From: Brachypodium distachyon
Taxonomy: Eukaryota > Streptophyta > Magnoliopsida > Poales > Poaceae
DNA: 64,000 nucleotides
Direction of reading: 5' to 3'
NCBI RefSeq assembly: GCF_000005505.3
Contig: NC_016135.3
Coordinates: forward strand, 26,126,758-26,190,757
Shown here one piece after another: positions 1-10,248 of the stretch. The first letter of the stretch is position 1; every line of letters starts with the position of its first letter. The translations under genes and the position numbers were made by a program. A model generated the notes under the pieces. It was not told the origin of the DNA, made no database searches, and saw nothing but the letters and a program-made list of their open reading frames with translations.

Positions 1-135
1 GTTATGGCCCAAGAAATGTATAATAACTATAGAGCTAATCACTGAGGTGTGTATTTTGGAGGGTTCTATTGTTATTATTGTTTATTCTATTTCATCTTTT
101 TTGGTAAACTAACTAACTTTTATATTGTTTCATCT

Positions 136-483
136 ATGGATAGTATTGAAACCAACGCAAGAGGAAGGGGAAAAAATAAGAGGAAGTGGACTATTGTTGA
201 AGATGATGAGCTTATTAAGGCAATGTATGAGCTGTCCATGGACCCAAAGTGGAAATGTGATGGTGGTTTCAAAAATGGCTACTCGTCTGTTCTGGAAGCT
301 CAACTTGCAAAAAGCTTACCTGATCATAACCTAACAGCAGTTCCACACATTGAGTCTAGAGGGAGGCACTTTAGGACCAAGTTCGGTGCAATTGAAGTAA
401 TGCTGGCAAGGCGTGGTTTTACCTGGGATGATCAGAGGAAGATGGTGCAATGCGAGAAGCAGCAATATGATGATCATTGTAAG
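136..483 (+). CDS. Myb/SANT-like DNA-binding domain protein, first exon only
   Basis: The exon encodes about 116 residues. It starts with a basic stretch (RGRGKNKRKW) and continues into a Myb/SANT-like helix pattern with the spaced tryptophan and acidic residues (KWTIVEDDELIKAMYEL, then FRTKFGAIEVML and GFTWDDQRKMV). This arrangement is known from Myb/SANT-like proteins of plants, including the companion protein of PIF/Harbinger transposons. I chose the ATG at 136 because the longer upstream reading is hydrophobic and lacks family character. The sequence AAG|gtaaat at 481-486 looks like a splice donor; without splicing the frame stops at 520-522. I could not find a following exon with the usual continuation in the next kilobase, so the gene is either decayed or a transposon remnant. 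Promoter sequence would lie at or beyond the left edge. Confidence 0.5.
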
Positions 484-522
484 GTAAATAATAATCCCTA
501 TTGCTTGCTGGCTGGTAAATGA

Positions 523-1474
523 TGCTGAGAGTAATGATTTCTTTGCCATGTGTGTGATTAAGTGAAGTAGAAAAATATGCTTGCTGGCACGAATGCAGAT
601 GGTTAATTTGGTCATGGACTTGAGTCAAGTGTGGAAGTGTGCTGTTTGAGTGAAGTTGTTTTGATCCTAAAAATTGTGTCTTTTGTTTGATATGTTGAAT
701 TGTTAGAAGGATATACTAGATAAATGAGTTTTGTCAGATTTGATACTCCTAAAGATGTTGTTTTGGCATTGCTTGGATGACAGTTGGTCTGTCGTTGTTG
801 TAAGTTTGGCCGTTGTGGCTGCTTGAATTGTTAGAAGTACCTGTGTGGCTCTGTACTGTCTCAACCTGGCGTCCTTCCGGCCAGATGCAGGTGTAAGCAC
901 TCCGTCCAAAACCAAACAACGGAGTGCAATTAGAAAGCAGTATAGACATTAACCAAACAAAGCACGTAATGGGAAACATTATTCCGATGCGGGGTGATCT
1001 GATACGGAGCATCCAGTCCGATCCCCTGACGCAACCAAACACGTCCTTAGGTGGACTGGTTCCGTAAGCCAAACCAGCCCATCATAACCCAACGTACCTA
1101 GGTGGTCTGGCTCTAAACCGGCGAACCCACCCACCCAAAGACGAGAGAAGGAGAGCGGCGCGGCGGCCGGTCGGGGGAAGGAGTACGTGGAAGCTAGCTG
1201 CTAGCCCTGCCCCAACATGCTCAATAGGAGAAAACGAAGAGAGATACGTGAAAAGGAAACAGGGAGGAAGAAGACGCATGGGCAAGCAGCGGCACCCACC
1301 GACCCATCCGACCCAAGCCATCCCATCCAGCTAATCATTTGCATGCTAAACCATCTACACCCACCCAAACCATAATTTCCCCAACCACCAAACTAAGGCT
1401 ACAAAACCCACGAAGCCCATCTTAACCCAACCGAGCAAACCAAAGCTCAGCGCTAGCTGCCGCGGCTGCGTCCG
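523..1474. other. Intergenic, possible Harbinger-type end
   Basis: No supportable gene. Sequence around 900-1060 repeatedly reads 'accaaaca' and ends in 'aaccaaacacgtcctta', which resembles the 'TTTGGTT'-rich termini of PIF/Harbinger and Tourist elements with a TTA target site. Together with the Myb-like exon to the left this could be the residue of one such transposon. I could not find the matching left end, which may lie outside the window. Confidence 0.25.
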
Positions 1475-1830
1475 CCTGCAGGTTTGAGTGGAAGACATTT
1501 TAGTTAGGCTGTTGGATTTGCGTGCGAGTTTGAGTTTGAGTGCGTCTGTGTGTGAGATTGTTTCAGTGTGTCTATGTATGTTAGACCGTGAGTTGGGTGT
1601 TGTTTGTAATGGGAGAAAAATCGATTTCGAAAGTAATGTATGATTAGGATTCGAGTAAACTCGATGATCCCCTGCAGCATGGACGAAGACAGGAGGGTAG
1701 GGGGCGGGGGGACAGGCCGCCCTATGAAAATTATTTTTTACTTTATACTTCCTTCATTTGGGTTTATAAGACACACGTGGAATTTTATGTCAAACTTTGA
1801 CCAAAATTACATTGGCCGCCATGAGTTTGT
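1475..1830. repeat. Direct duplication, copy A
   Basis: Shares a long, gapped but obvious similarity with 2167-2527: both begin 'gaatggaagacattttagtta' or a close variant, pass through GT-rich 'gagtttgagtgcg' runs, the segment 'gagttgggtgttg', then 'attaggattcgagtaa' and 'tcgatgatcccctgc', a G-rich tract, and the left part of a Stowaway-like element. Copy A lacks the right part of that element and is cut off near 1825. Confidence 0.8.
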
Positions 1831-2035
1831 CTTTGGCGCTATCTGTTTTTTTTTCTTATTGCTACTCGAAACGGAAACATAATTCTCGTTAATCATGGCA
1901 CATCAAGCTCCAGCTCGAAGCAAACGCGCCATGAGTTCTTCTTCTTCACCGCTTTCCTGCACACAAAATTAAAACCCACTGCCTAGGTGCAATTGCACCG
2001 CAAGCTGGGAAATTCCGTGTGTTTTCCTCATAGGA

Positions 2036-2149
2036 ATGGTCGCCTGTGCTCTGCTCATGGCGGTAGGCTTCTGGTGCTATGGCCGAAAGACCCGTGCCAG
2101 GAATCGGGCGGCGGACGGCGACGGCTGCGCGGCGCAGCCGCCGCAATGA
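2036..2149 (+). CDS. Possible small membrane peptide or exon of one
   Basis: The ATG at 2036 opens 37 codons: a hydrophobic segment (MVACALLMAVGFWCYG) followed by a basic stretch (RKTRARNR) and a short Ala/Gln tail before TGA. The frame is also open upstream to 1973, and 'ttttcctcatag' just before the ATG could be a splice acceptor, so this may be a second exon rather than a complete gene. The hydrophobic-then-basic order and the Cys at the membrane edge recall the two small membrane proteins at 62476 and 63822, but identity is too low to claim homology. I see no promoter. This is a weak call. Confidence 0.2.
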   Translation: MVACALLMAVGFWCYGRKTRARNRAADGDGCAAQPPQ

Positions 2150-2166
2150 CGTGCTGCGGCGCGTGC

Positions 2167-2527
2167 TGGTTCGAATGGAAGACATTTTAGTTAACTTGTT
2201 GGATTTGAGTGCGAGTTTGAGTGCGTATGTGTCTGTTAGGCTTTGAGTTGGATTTGAGTGTGAGTTTTAGTTTGAGTGTGTTCGTGTATGTTAGGCTGTG
2301 AGTTGGGTGTTGCTTGTGATGGGAGAAAGATCGATTATTTCTTTCGAAAGTAATGTCCGATTAGGATTCGAGTAAGTTCGATGATCCCCTGCCGCAGGGA
2401 CAGAGACGGGGGGGGGGGGGGGGGCAGGCCCCCTATGAAAATTGTTTTTTACTTTATACTTACTCCGTTTGGGTTTACAAGACACACGCGGAATTTTATG
2501 TCAAACTTTGACAAAAAATTACATTGG
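2167..2527. repeat. Direct duplication, copy B
   Basis: Second copy of the segment at 1475-1830, with a small internal expansion of the 'gagtttgagtg' motif near 2205-2275 and a run of about 18 G residues at 2408-2425 where copy A has a mixed G-rich tract. Copy B retains the complete Stowaway-like element that starts at 2459. Confidence 0.8.
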
Positions 2528-2693
2528 CAATATGAGATTATTGCGGCACAAAACATATATTGTTGGATTCGTATTGAAAAACTCATTCTAATGTTATAAC
2601 TTTTATGTACATATACAAAATATAATTTGAATAATTGTTGGTCAAAGTGTTGCACAAATTTCAATAGAATCCTTATAAACCCAAACGAGTGAG
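2459..2693. mobile_element. Stowaway-like MITE
   Basis: The left end reads 'tactccgtttgggtttacaag' and the right end reads 'cttataaacccaaacgagtg' then 'agta', so the two ends are inverted repeats of about 25 bp flanked by TA. Non-autonomous, no coding capacity. The left half is also present inside copy A of the local duplication at about 1750-1825. Confidence 0.65.
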
Positions 2694-2751
2694 TAATTAC
2701 TTCTGATTTTGCCCCGCATAAGCTCAACTCGCCCCCCTTATATACTAGTAA

Positions 2752-2965
2752 AACACCCGTGCGTTGCAACCGGATAAAACATAGAATATAGAGACATATA
2801 TTCATGTAGCCGAGTGCTTAATTGGTGATGATTCATTTTCTCAATGGACTGTCGTATTTGTCTTTAAAATACCGTTGCAACGGGATAAAGAAAGAATACT
2901 ATGAGACATATATTCAAACAACTGAGTGGTAGTGGTGATTCATTTTCTCAATGAAATATCATTGT
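2752..2965. repeat. Two-copy tandem repeat of about 105 bp
   Basis: The segment containing 'gttgcaaccggataaa', 'gagacatatattca' and 'gattcattttctcaatg' occurs at about 2765-2850 and again, diverged, at about 2872-2960. The first copy carries 'acccgtgcgttgcaac', a phrase common in dispersed grass repeats. No gene is visible. Confidence 0.6.
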
Positions 2966-4180
2966 TAATACTGACAGATGATTGAAGCTTGATAATTTTA
3001 ATATATAAAAATCATGTCATCTCACCTGCAGAACTTGTCGCTCAACAACCAATGTTGCAATCTATGTCATCTTCTTCATAAAAGTAGTTTAAACAAGAAT
3101 ACTTAACATAAACATGGGTGGTACATCAAGTTCAATTTTCATTTGCTCAAACGGATGATCCACTATTTTTTGCAGCATGCACATTTCGATGGAGTATACC
3201 CAATAACTCGAACCTCTTAGCTGAATTTTAGTTGCATCAGTTTAAGGCTTTTCTAGTACATACTACGGCAGAAAGAAGAAGATGAAACTGCCGGAAAGAG
3301 CAACCTACTTAAGAAATTGTGCAGAGAAATGAAAGATATTAGCATAAAGGGACATATAATCGATGGAAAGTAGTACAGTGATCCATGTAACTGTCAGCCC
3401 AACGAAGGTGCAGGAATGACAAACAAGCAAGCATGCCTGTCCTACTTGAAGCAACACCAAAGTTACACAGCACGACTGGAGGATCGCAATTTTTGAAATG
3501 ACACCAAAATGAGATATCTCATGTTCCGCAGAACAACAAGGAAATTAAACTTGTAGAAAAAAAATAGTAGCAATGAAGGGCCAACAGTACTACCTTATAG
3601 TACAGTTCAGTTCAATGCGCGGGAGTGAGAGAAGAGCGTGAGCGGGGAAGGAATGGAAGACGTCGCAAGTGAGGCTCGGGTTACCTTACATGGATGAGGG
3701 AGGCAAATGCAATGAAGCTGGTCGCACCGGCAGGCTGGGGCGCCGTCATCGTGGTTCCTGGTTGTCTTCGTCAGAAACAAAAAAACTTACAATTCCCCAA
3801 CCCCCGATCCTGAATCTCGGGCCTGTGGAGATCAAATCTGCCACCAACGACGGTTGCGATGCGGGTGCATATAACTCTTTCCTCGTGCCCGTGGATCCGC
3901 CATTGCCGCATGCCTCCTCGATTTTGCCGCCACCGCCGTGATGCGGGAGAACAGAATCGTGCGCGCGAATTTGAGGTCGGGCACAGTAGCTCTGGCACAC
4001 GTTGGGAGCGGGCTGGCGTCGGCGTGCGCCTCCCGCCGCCTCGGGGACGTGCCCGTGAGCGCCTGCAGGCGGGAGAAAACTCCCGGCGACGAGGTGACGT
4101 ACGGTCGACGCCCGCGGTTCTCACCACCAACTGTAATTTAATAGATAGTAATAGATATATCAAATTCATGGTTCCATCCG
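2966..4180. other. Intergenic, no supportable gene
   Basis: AT-rich to about 3600, then GC-rich 3620-4120. Several long open frames overlap in 3669-4140, but they lie on both strands in the same GC-rich stretch and none gives a recognisable protein, so I treat them as chance frames. Confidence 0.5.
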
Positions 4181-4191
4181 TTCCCTGCAGG

Positions 4192-4202
4192 CCTATATAT
4201 AC
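4192..4202 (+). promoter_or_regulatory. TATA box candidate
   Basis: 'ctatatatac' followed by a CA-rich stretch, about 120 bp upstream of the ATG at 4321. Spacing fits a plant TATA promoter with a leader of roughly 90 bases. It supports, but does not prove, transcription of the short exon downstream. Confidence 0.4.
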
Positions 4203-4320
4203 ATACACACACACATTAATACATCCGAATATCGGATCGATAAGCCTGGTTAACTGCACATACATGATCGACACGATCAACAACCATGGGATCCTTACTG
4301 ACACGATTAATCGATCAACC

Positions 4321-4396
4321 ATGGGGGTCCTTACTCATTTCTTCCCCTTGATGATGATGATGATGATATATGTGTCAGAGGCCCGTTCACAAAACG
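4321..4396 (+). CDS. Orphan signal-peptide exon
   Basis: From the ATG at 4321 the frame reads MGVLTHFFPL, five Met residues from a (gat)n run, IYVSEARSQNG, then a good splice donor 'aacg|gtgagtag'. This looks like a secretory signal peptide with a cleavage region around SEA|RS, which in plants is often the first exon of a secreted peptide or receptor gene. No convincing second exon was found in the next 2 kb, so the rest may be lost. A short direct repeat around 4268-4345 ('gatcaac..ccatggg.tccttact' twice) surrounds the start. The (gat)n Met run could also be coincidental. Confidence 0.3.
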
Positions 4397-4472
4397 GTGA
4401 GTAGTTTCTTCCGATTCCTTCCATTAATCTGTTCCCGCGCTCGACTGATTCCTTGTAATTTTTGAGTAATAA

Positions 4473-4587
4473 TACTTCCTCCGACCAGTATTACTTGTCT
4501 CAAATTTGCTCAAATACGGATGTATCTATATGTGAAAAACGACTAGATACATGTAATATTTCGACTAATAATTCTGACCGGAGTAAT
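4473..4587. mobile_element. Stowaway-like MITE, subfamily A
   Basis: Starts 'tacttcctccgacc' and ends 'gaccggagtaa', with internal 'caaatacggatgtatcta' and 'ctagatacatgtaatatttcg', the same core seen at 17999, 21454, 42736, 61060, 61187 and 61838. Palindromic, no coding capacity. Confidence 0.75.
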
Positions 4588-6718
4588 AACGAAAGATCGT
4601 CCGTATGAATCGCCGTTGGTGATGAACAGACAGCAGGACGCCGAGGACGCCTTGTTCCACGCCCGGACCGCCCTCAAAAAATAGAACTCCAACCATCCGG
4701 TACGTACAAGAAGAAAAAAGAAATTGCTCAATGAATGCATCTATCGATCCACGTATAGCTCCCTGTCGTTCCAGTTTACGTCACCGTGCCCGAACACAAG
4801 CTAGGAAAGCATGCCGGCATGCGCCGAAATCAAGACACTACGCCAGGCTAGGCACACCTCAGGACTCAGGATTCAGTGAACTGGAGACATGTTACGACTC
4901 GCTATTCGAGTGAAGTGAGTGCCGGCCGCCGCACTTTCTTTAATCGAGAGCGCAGCCATGCACGGCACAGCACATGCATGCCGCAGCTAGCGGCAGAAAG
5001 GAAAGGTAGAAAAGGCCGATGGAACGTCGCGAACCAACGGCTGTCCGTCGCCTGGCGTACGTCAGTGGTCGATCGGCGGCCGGCTGGGGCTGGATCGATG
5101 TCGATCGATCGGCCTGCGGGGCCTCATTGCCCAGGACGGATCCGCCCAGAATTCACGCAAGATTCCCATGCCTTTTCTTTCTTTCCGCGTCGGACATGGC
5201 CGGCAGTGGCTCCGGGAGTTGGTCGATCGATCGTGTGGGTGGTGGTGGACCTGCGCGCGGTTCCCGAGGAAGGTCTCGTGCGGCTAGTGCGGCTAGTGGG
5301 GGCGCCCAGCACCCAAGATCCCCCGAGATCCCCATGTCAGTCTTTGCTGTCTTTGCTGTAGTTGCTGGTTGGGTGCTGAGTGCTGTTGCCTGACAGCTGC
5401 TGCCGACTTGCCGTACGTGCTGGATCTACATCTACTGGAGCCGGCCGGCAAAGATTCCACGGTAAATAATCTGCTCTACTACTCGTCAGGGCCAAAGCCA
5501 CACGAAACGATCGACGCTGTGCGTGGATGATCAGTGAAAGTTGGTACGTATTGAAATGTGAAATCTCCGGGAGAAGTTTCTCTTTCTTTCTGAAAAGATG
5601 TCTAGAGAGAACTCAGATGCACGTTCTTGCGTGCATCCCATGTGTTCTTGCGTTTTGATCATGAAACGGAGCAGCGCAGTCTCATATTTCACGTGCTTGA
5701 TTTAGTATGTAATCTCATGACGGGCGCGCCGCAAATGTAACCGGGGACGTTTACGATGGTCAGCACGTACAATGCATGCGGCCGGACGGACGACCAAAGT
5801 CTCCATGGTTATCGGCACGACAAAATGAAGGGAAAATATGCATGCCGAGTAGTCTTCTTGTACTCTGTATTAGTTTTTGCAGCCAGTTGGATGTGCCGCT
5901 AAGCATGCCGGCTCATCATCCATTGACCAATGGCAAGGCACGAGATAAGGTTAATCTGAAGATAACATTCTCTTTCTTCTGAGTACTGACCTCTGTATTT
6001 GCATGCACTACTTGGCTACGGGATGGATGACCGGATATATATGCTTGTTGCTTTGCAGGATTGGCTTCAAACTGGTCACGGCAAGGCGAGACTGCCACGC
6101 CGCTGCCATCCATCAGAGATGTACTCGATCTCCTAGTCTGCATGCATGCCAGTACCGGTATTTTGCAAATCTGTAATCTTAAAAATTGCGTGCCGTGACA
6201 ACGTCAAACGTAGACATGCATAATCGAGTACGCGAGCTAACTGGCCAGGTCTCATCTCAATAAGAATTGCACGCGGTCATGTGTGTTTGTGTGTGTGGTA
6301 CGTAGCTCAAGAGCGAGGTTCAGATGCACCTGCCTGTTGGATACGCGTTCTGCTCAGGCTTATATGACATCACAGATGATGAGATGACCATGGACAAGAT
6401 TTGGGGTACAGCTCGATTGTCCGCCCTGCCGGCAATGCCGTGATTCCGGCCTATCTTGAACGGTGTGACTCGACGATCCCATCGAGTTTTCCGCGTGAAA
6501 GATGGCCGAGGATGGAAACTCAATTTGCACCCGATCATCGCCGCATTTAACTTTTTTTTTGAGGGGATCGCCGCATTAAACTAACACGCCTCTTTTTCCT
6601 TGGGCCTTTTTTTAGCGGGACCTTGGGCCGTTTTTTGGTGTTTAACTTCCCAAACAGGCTACTGGTCAAGAAAAAAAACTTCCTAAACAGGCCTTAAATG
6701 GGGCAGGCATGCAACTCA
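4588..6718. other. Intergenic, no supportable gene
   Basis: Contains many 'cgatcgatcg' and 'gccggc' palindromic words around 5080-5240 and frequent 'gcatgc', but no frame with recognisable protein features or a consistent splice pattern. Frames at 4876-5393 on both strands mirror each other in GC-rich DNA and are rejected. Confidence 0.5.
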
Positions 6719-7073
6719 GAGCCTGCATTCTGACACTGATACGGGCCCTTTATGGGCCGCAGTAATTCAGTCAAAACGAACCCACTTGTACACCGGACTG
6801 GGCTAGTCAGCCAGTAGTAGCAAGAAAGAAGGGGCTCTTCCATCTTCCCGTCGCATCTTCCCGTGCAGCCCGCTGCCCCGACCGCCGACGAGGACTCCAC
6901 ACGACCTTGAGGCTGTCGCGCCGCGCCGTAGAGCTTTGCCCTCCCCATCCCAGCCCTCCTCGACGCCAAGCTAATCACCACCAATCATTTCCATTCGGGT
7001 TCCCCCCCCCGCAGTCATCTGATCGGCGCCGCTCCCAGATCAGATCCGCCCCGGCGGTCGTCGGAGCACCGCC
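6719..7073 (+). promoter_or_regulatory. SLY1 promoter and 5' leader, duplicated upstream of the SDN gene
   Basis: This segment shares long matched blocks in the same order with 11554-11855: 'attctgac.ctgat..gggccc', 'cggactgggctagtc', 'gccagtag', 'agcaagaaagaagg', 'agagctttgccct', 'gctaa.caccaccaa'. Both copies end within a few bases of the respective start codon. The 'gggccc' and 'tgggct' words resemble plant site II elements bound by TCP factors (established for ribosomal and housekeeping promoters). No clear TATA box, in keeping with a housekeeping gene. Confidence 0.75.
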
Positions 7074-9021
7074 ATGGCGCTCAGCCTCCGGAAGAAGCAG
7101 CTCGGTAAGCTCGAACCCCTCCCCGCGTTGCATCTCCCTACTAGATCTACATGTCTGGTTCTAACAACCTCCCTCTCGTGTCTCTGATCCAGATGTGATC
7201 ACGCGGATGCTTCACCTTTACCAGCAGCAGTCGTCGCCCGACGGCGGGGGCGACGGGGAGGAGGAGGCGTACAAGATCCTGGTGATGGACGGGCCCTGCA
7301 TCTCGCTCCTCTCGCCGGTGCTCCGCGTCGGCGACCTCCGCAAGCACGGGGTCACCCTCCACCTCAACATCGACAAGGCGCGGCAGCAGGTCGCCGACGC
7401 TCCCGCGGTCTACCTCGTCCGCCCCACGCCCGCGAACGCCGACCGCATCGCCGCCGACGCTGCCGCTGGGCTCTACGCCTCGTTCCACGTCAACTTCTCC
7501 ACATCCGTCCCGCGGCCCGTCCTCGAGCGCCTCGCCTCCGCCACCGCCTCTTCCCGCTCGGCGCACCGCGTGGCGCGCGTTGCCGACCAGTACCTCGACT
7601 TCATCTGCCTCGAGGACGGCCTCTTCTCCCTAGCCCAGCCGCGCGCCTATGTGGCCCTAAACGACCCCGCTGCTGCCGACGCAGACATCAATGCGCTCGT
7701 CGACGCCGTTGCGCTTGGCCTCTTCTGTGTCGTGGCTACGCTCGGCTCTGTGCCCATCATCAGGTGCGCAAGCGGTGGCCCGGCCGAGATGGTCGCGGCC
7801 GCCCTGGATGCTCGCCTTCGGGATCACCTCCTTGCCAAGCCAAACCTCTTCACAGAGGCTGCGTCCAGCGCTGCCTCATCGTTCCAGCGTCCGGTCCTAT
7901 GCCTGTTTGACAGAAATTTTGAATTGTCAGTAGGGATACAACACGATTGGAGCTACCGGCCTCTGGTCCATGATGTTCTCAGCTTGAAGCTGAACAAGTT
8001 GAAGTTGCCATCGGAGAAGTACGATTTGGACGACTCCGACCCATTTTGGGTGGCCAACAGCTGGTCTCCATTCCCCAAAGTGGCCGAGGAAATAGAGGCA
8101 CAGCTCGCCAAGTACAAGCAGGATGTAGATGAGGTGAACCAGCGCACGGGTGGTGGAAGGGATGGTGTTGAGTTTGATGGCACTGATCTTATTGGGAACA
8201 CCAAGCACCTCATGAATGCGGTGAACTCGCTGCCTGAGCTGACAGAACGGAAGAAGATGATTGATAAGCACACAAATATTGCAACCGCGTTACTTGGGCA
8301 TATCAAGGAGAGATCTCTGGATGGATATTATGAGTGCGAGAATGATATGCTTGTGAATGGTACCGTGGATCGGAACATGCTGCTGAGCCTCCTCAGAGGG
8401 AAGGGCACCAAGGAGGATAAGCTCCGTTTGGCTGTGACCTATCTGCTGTCCTTTGAGGCGCCACCACCATCTGAACTCGAGCAGGTCGAGGCTGCGCTGC
8501 GGGAGTCAGAAGTGGACATGTCTGCATTCCTGTATGTGAAGAGGATAAAGTCGTTGAACACACAGTTTGCTGCTGCATCAAGCACCGCAAGCAGGAGCAA
8601 CATTGTTGATTGGGCGGAGAAGCTTTACGGGCAGTCCATTAGTGCTGTGACGGCAGGTGTGAAGAATCTCTTGTCAGATGGGAGGCAGCTCGCTCTGGCA
8701 AGGACAGTTGAAGCCCTGATGGAAGGTAAACCAAACCCAGAGGTTGACAACTACCTATTGTTTGATCCACGGGCCCCTAGATCTGGAACTGGTGGGCAGT
8801 TTAGAGGACCCTTCAGAGAAGCAATTGTTTTCATGATTGGTGGTGGAAATTACATCGAGTACAGGAGCTTGATCGAGCTAGGGCAACAGTCACAGCCTTC
8901 CAAGCATGTCATTTATGGAGCAACAGAGATTCTTAATGGGGTGGAGTTTATTCAGCAACTTGCGGAATTGGGGCAGAAAGCAGGGTTGGGTGGTGGCAGC
9001 AGCAACATACCTCTGCAGTAA
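7074..9021 (+). CDS. SLY1: SLY1, Sec1/Munc18-family vesicle fusion protein
   Basis: Two exons, 7074-7104 and 7193-9021, join in frame (CTCG|gtaag ... ccag|ATGTG) to give 619 residues, the usual size of the family. The N-terminus MALSLRKKQ leads into the Sec1 fold: YKILVMDGPCISLLSPVLRV (about 40-60), HLNIDKARQQV, the VYLVRPTPAN strand, VLCLFDRNFELSVGIQHDWS (about 235-255) and, near the C-terminus, the IVFMIGGGNYIEYRSL block typical of SM proteins. SLY1 binds the Golgi syntaxin SYP31/Sed5 and helps assemble SNARE complexes for ER-Golgi and intra-Golgi traffic in the cytosol. The coding 5' half is strongly GC-rich, falling towards the 3' end, as is common in grasses. The protein looks complete with no missing segment. 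Its promoter is copied upstream of the next gene. Confidence 0.95.
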
Positions 9022-9930
9022 AAATGCTCTTATCAGACGTTTTTATGTTGAGCAGTGATTCAAGCTTCATAGATTACAGTAAATAGTCTCTTGCCAGACA
9101 CTTTGATGTGAGTGATCCAGGCTGCATAGCCTAATGGTATCAAATTTCTTAAACTCAAGTTTATGGCACTGCTTGGAATGAGTCACCAATACAAAGCTTG
9201 CTTGCGATTCCAACTCTTCCCGAAGTCTGATATGTTCAAGTGTCCATGTATGCTCATTTTCTTTTTGTTTCTTTTGCCCCTTTTGAGGAATGCTAGTGGA
9301 ATCTTGTTTGAAATTGAATACAACAAAAAATCAGTCCAGTGAATCTTCTGTCACTAGTTCTGATTTTGGATATATTGATTTTGTTTAGAGTTTGTGATGA
9401 ATATTTTTCAAAGGGGACCCCCTTTTCAAACGGTTATTGTAACATGTCTCATCTTGACCAAAGCTTTGAGAAGAATATATTTATTTCTGTTGCAGTTTAC
9501 TCTGGGAACTTTTATTATTTTGTCATGAATAAAAATATTGAAAGCTGATCCTAGATTATGTGCTATGTGGTCCGTCAGCTCTTTGGAATTGATAAAAAAA
9601 ATAGAAGTGGCCCAAAATCATATTGTCTCCAGCCCGTCAACTATTTGGAAAGAAAGGTAAGTCAAGAAACTGATAATCTGGCTTCTTTTTATGGTCAAAT
9701 GTTGCCTACGGTTCATTTAACTATTCAAGACATTGCCACTTCCATTGGAGCTATGCATTCTGTGAATTGTTTTGGTGTCAGCATGCCAACATATTTAATT
9801 TATCCTTAATTAGCTTGTCTTTTTTCTTATAAAATGCTCATAGGTGAGAACAACCCTGTCAATATTTTCATTTTAGCCTTCTCTAACATAGGTCTAAGCA
9901 TTATATAGGTTGCCGAATTTGTCAGTTTAA
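9022..9930. other. 3' flank of SLY1, no gene
   Basis: AT-rich, with probable 3' untranslated sequence of SLY1 in the first few hundred bases. No supportable coding region. Confidence 0.5.
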
Positions 9931-10248
9931 ACTGTTTATGTATCATTATTTTATCCTCTAGGCCGAAAATTCCCTCCTATTTCAAGTTTAGCATTAACAG
10001 TAGTGGTCATGGTTGGATCGGCATATTTTTCACTGGGAATTCATATCTTTAACTTTTCTCTTGCCCATCTATTGTTCACCAATATACCTACTGTTTATGT
10101 ATCATTATTTTATCCTCTAGGCCGAAAATTCCCTCCTATTTCAAGTTTAGCATTAACAGTAGTGGTCATGGTTGGATCGGCATATTTTTCACTGGGAATT
10201 CACATCTTTAACTTTTCTCTTGCCCATCTATTGTTCACCAATATACCT
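9931..10248 (+). repeat. Two-copy tandem duplication, 159 bp, nearly identical
   Basis: 9931-10089 and 10090-10248 are direct copies starting 'actgtttatgtatcatta' and ending 'caccaatatacct'. I see essentially one substitution (attcat versus attcac). The unit length is a multiple of three and a hydrophobic frame (GSAYFSLGIHIFNFSLAHLL in both copies) stays open through both. The near identity points to a recent event. Confidence 0.9.

Noticed and set aside
3859..4404. Open frame of 181 codons on the plus strand
   Set aside because: Overlaps open frames on both strands in the same GC-rich DNA, has no recognisable domain, and its last part coincides with the better supported signal-peptide exon in the same frame.
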